Shown here: positions 22,080 through 22,500 of the stretch, one piece after another | Layout of the letters: each line of letters opens with the position of its first letter | Position numbering within the stretch: position 1 is the stretch's first letter | Assembly (NCBI GenBank): GCA_012295275.1 | Contig: CM022677.1 | Location: 4,060,553 to 4,083,052 of the forward strand | Length of the DNA stretch: 22,500 nt | Reading direction: 5' to 3' | Source: Chrysomallon squamiferum | Taxonomy: Eukaryota; Mollusca; Gastropoda; Neomphalida; Peltospiridae | Made by a program: the position numbers and the translations under genes | The notes under the pieces: generated by a model | What the model was told of the DNA's origin: nothing | The model's database searches: none | Seen by the model: the letters and a program-made list of their open reading frames with translations, nothing else

Positions 22080-22500
22080 ATATTTATTACTAATTAAAGT
22101 AGATCCTATTTTTTACTGTGTCAAGTAGTATTAATAATTTAATGATTTTTGCTTATATCAGTTTCGATGTTAAAATAACAATAATAAAATAACATCAAAG
22201 AGTAACATCAGTAATGATCACAAAGTTAAACTGTTCTCTGAACAACTGTTTTGAGTTTACTACAAGTTTTAAAACTGTATAAAAATGATCAGTAAAGCTG
22301 GAAACATAATTGTAATATCCAACTACTGCAAAAACTGACAATGACAGCAACTTTGAGTGCCTTTTATAGAAGCAGGTCACATTCACTTCTCAACATGGAA
22401 AGTTGTCTCATACAACAACTATTAAAAGTATTATTTAGGATAAGACATTGAGATTAAATACTGAGGTATTGTTTACTAAAAATAATAATAATGAAAAAAT
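22080..22500. other. AT-rich right edge with no gene seen
   Basis: The flank after the 42-bp array. A 63-residue minus-strand open frame (22195-22386) has no recognisable feature. Confidence 0.55.

Noticed and set aside
21494-22081. 190/194-codon Tyr/Asn and Val/Leu frames as genes
   Set aside because: Pure translation of a 42-bp minisatellite, open on both strands, with no flanking gene signals.

Overview
This is a eukaryotic, AT-rich, repeat-laden genomic window. It carries two legible gene-scale objects on the + strand. The protein resembles lophotrochozoan (mollusc-like) receptors most closely, and short introns full of microsatellites would suit a mollusc. The organism call is an inference and no species is claimed.

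(1) 987-13020 holds the 3' part of an EGFR/ErbB receptor tyrosine kinase gene. I resolve fourteen exons, all with AG/GT borders, whose phases join without a break into a 648-codon open frame (1,944 nt) ending in TAG at 12520-12522. It encodes the last furin-like/Cys-rich modules, one transmembrane helix, the juxtamembrane segment, a complete and apparently active kinase domain, and a short C-terminal tail of about 170 residues. A 3' UTR follows, with a probable 3' UTR intron and an AATAAA at 12998. The 5' exons (signal peptide, L domains, first Cys-rich domain) lie left of the window. Most introns carry a large simple or tandem repeat. Intron 2 holds a 5'-truncated, decayed L1/Tx1-like LINE in antisense, apparently flanked by a target-site duplication that copied the exon 2 splice donor.

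(2) 16913-19580 holds the decayed, intron-containing 3' end of a type IV collagen gene. It has a Gly-X-Y block with many glycine codons mutated, then four exon-like blocks that follow the order of the NC1 domain. Stops and frameshifts interrupt it, yet splice sites remain at most block edges. Two further splice-flanked blocks at 15685-15808 and 16230-16353 may be older triple-helix exons of the same relic.

The rest is satellite and microsatellite DNA: (CATA)n at the left edge, a 32-bp satellite, ATT/ACT triplet tracts, a CACACCCATA minisatellite, (TG)n, (CT)n, a GAATGAGT-type array, (CA)n and a 42-bp minisatellite. AT-rich DNA in which I see no gene makes up the remainder. No tRNA, rRNA, CRISPR array or intact mobile element was recognised.
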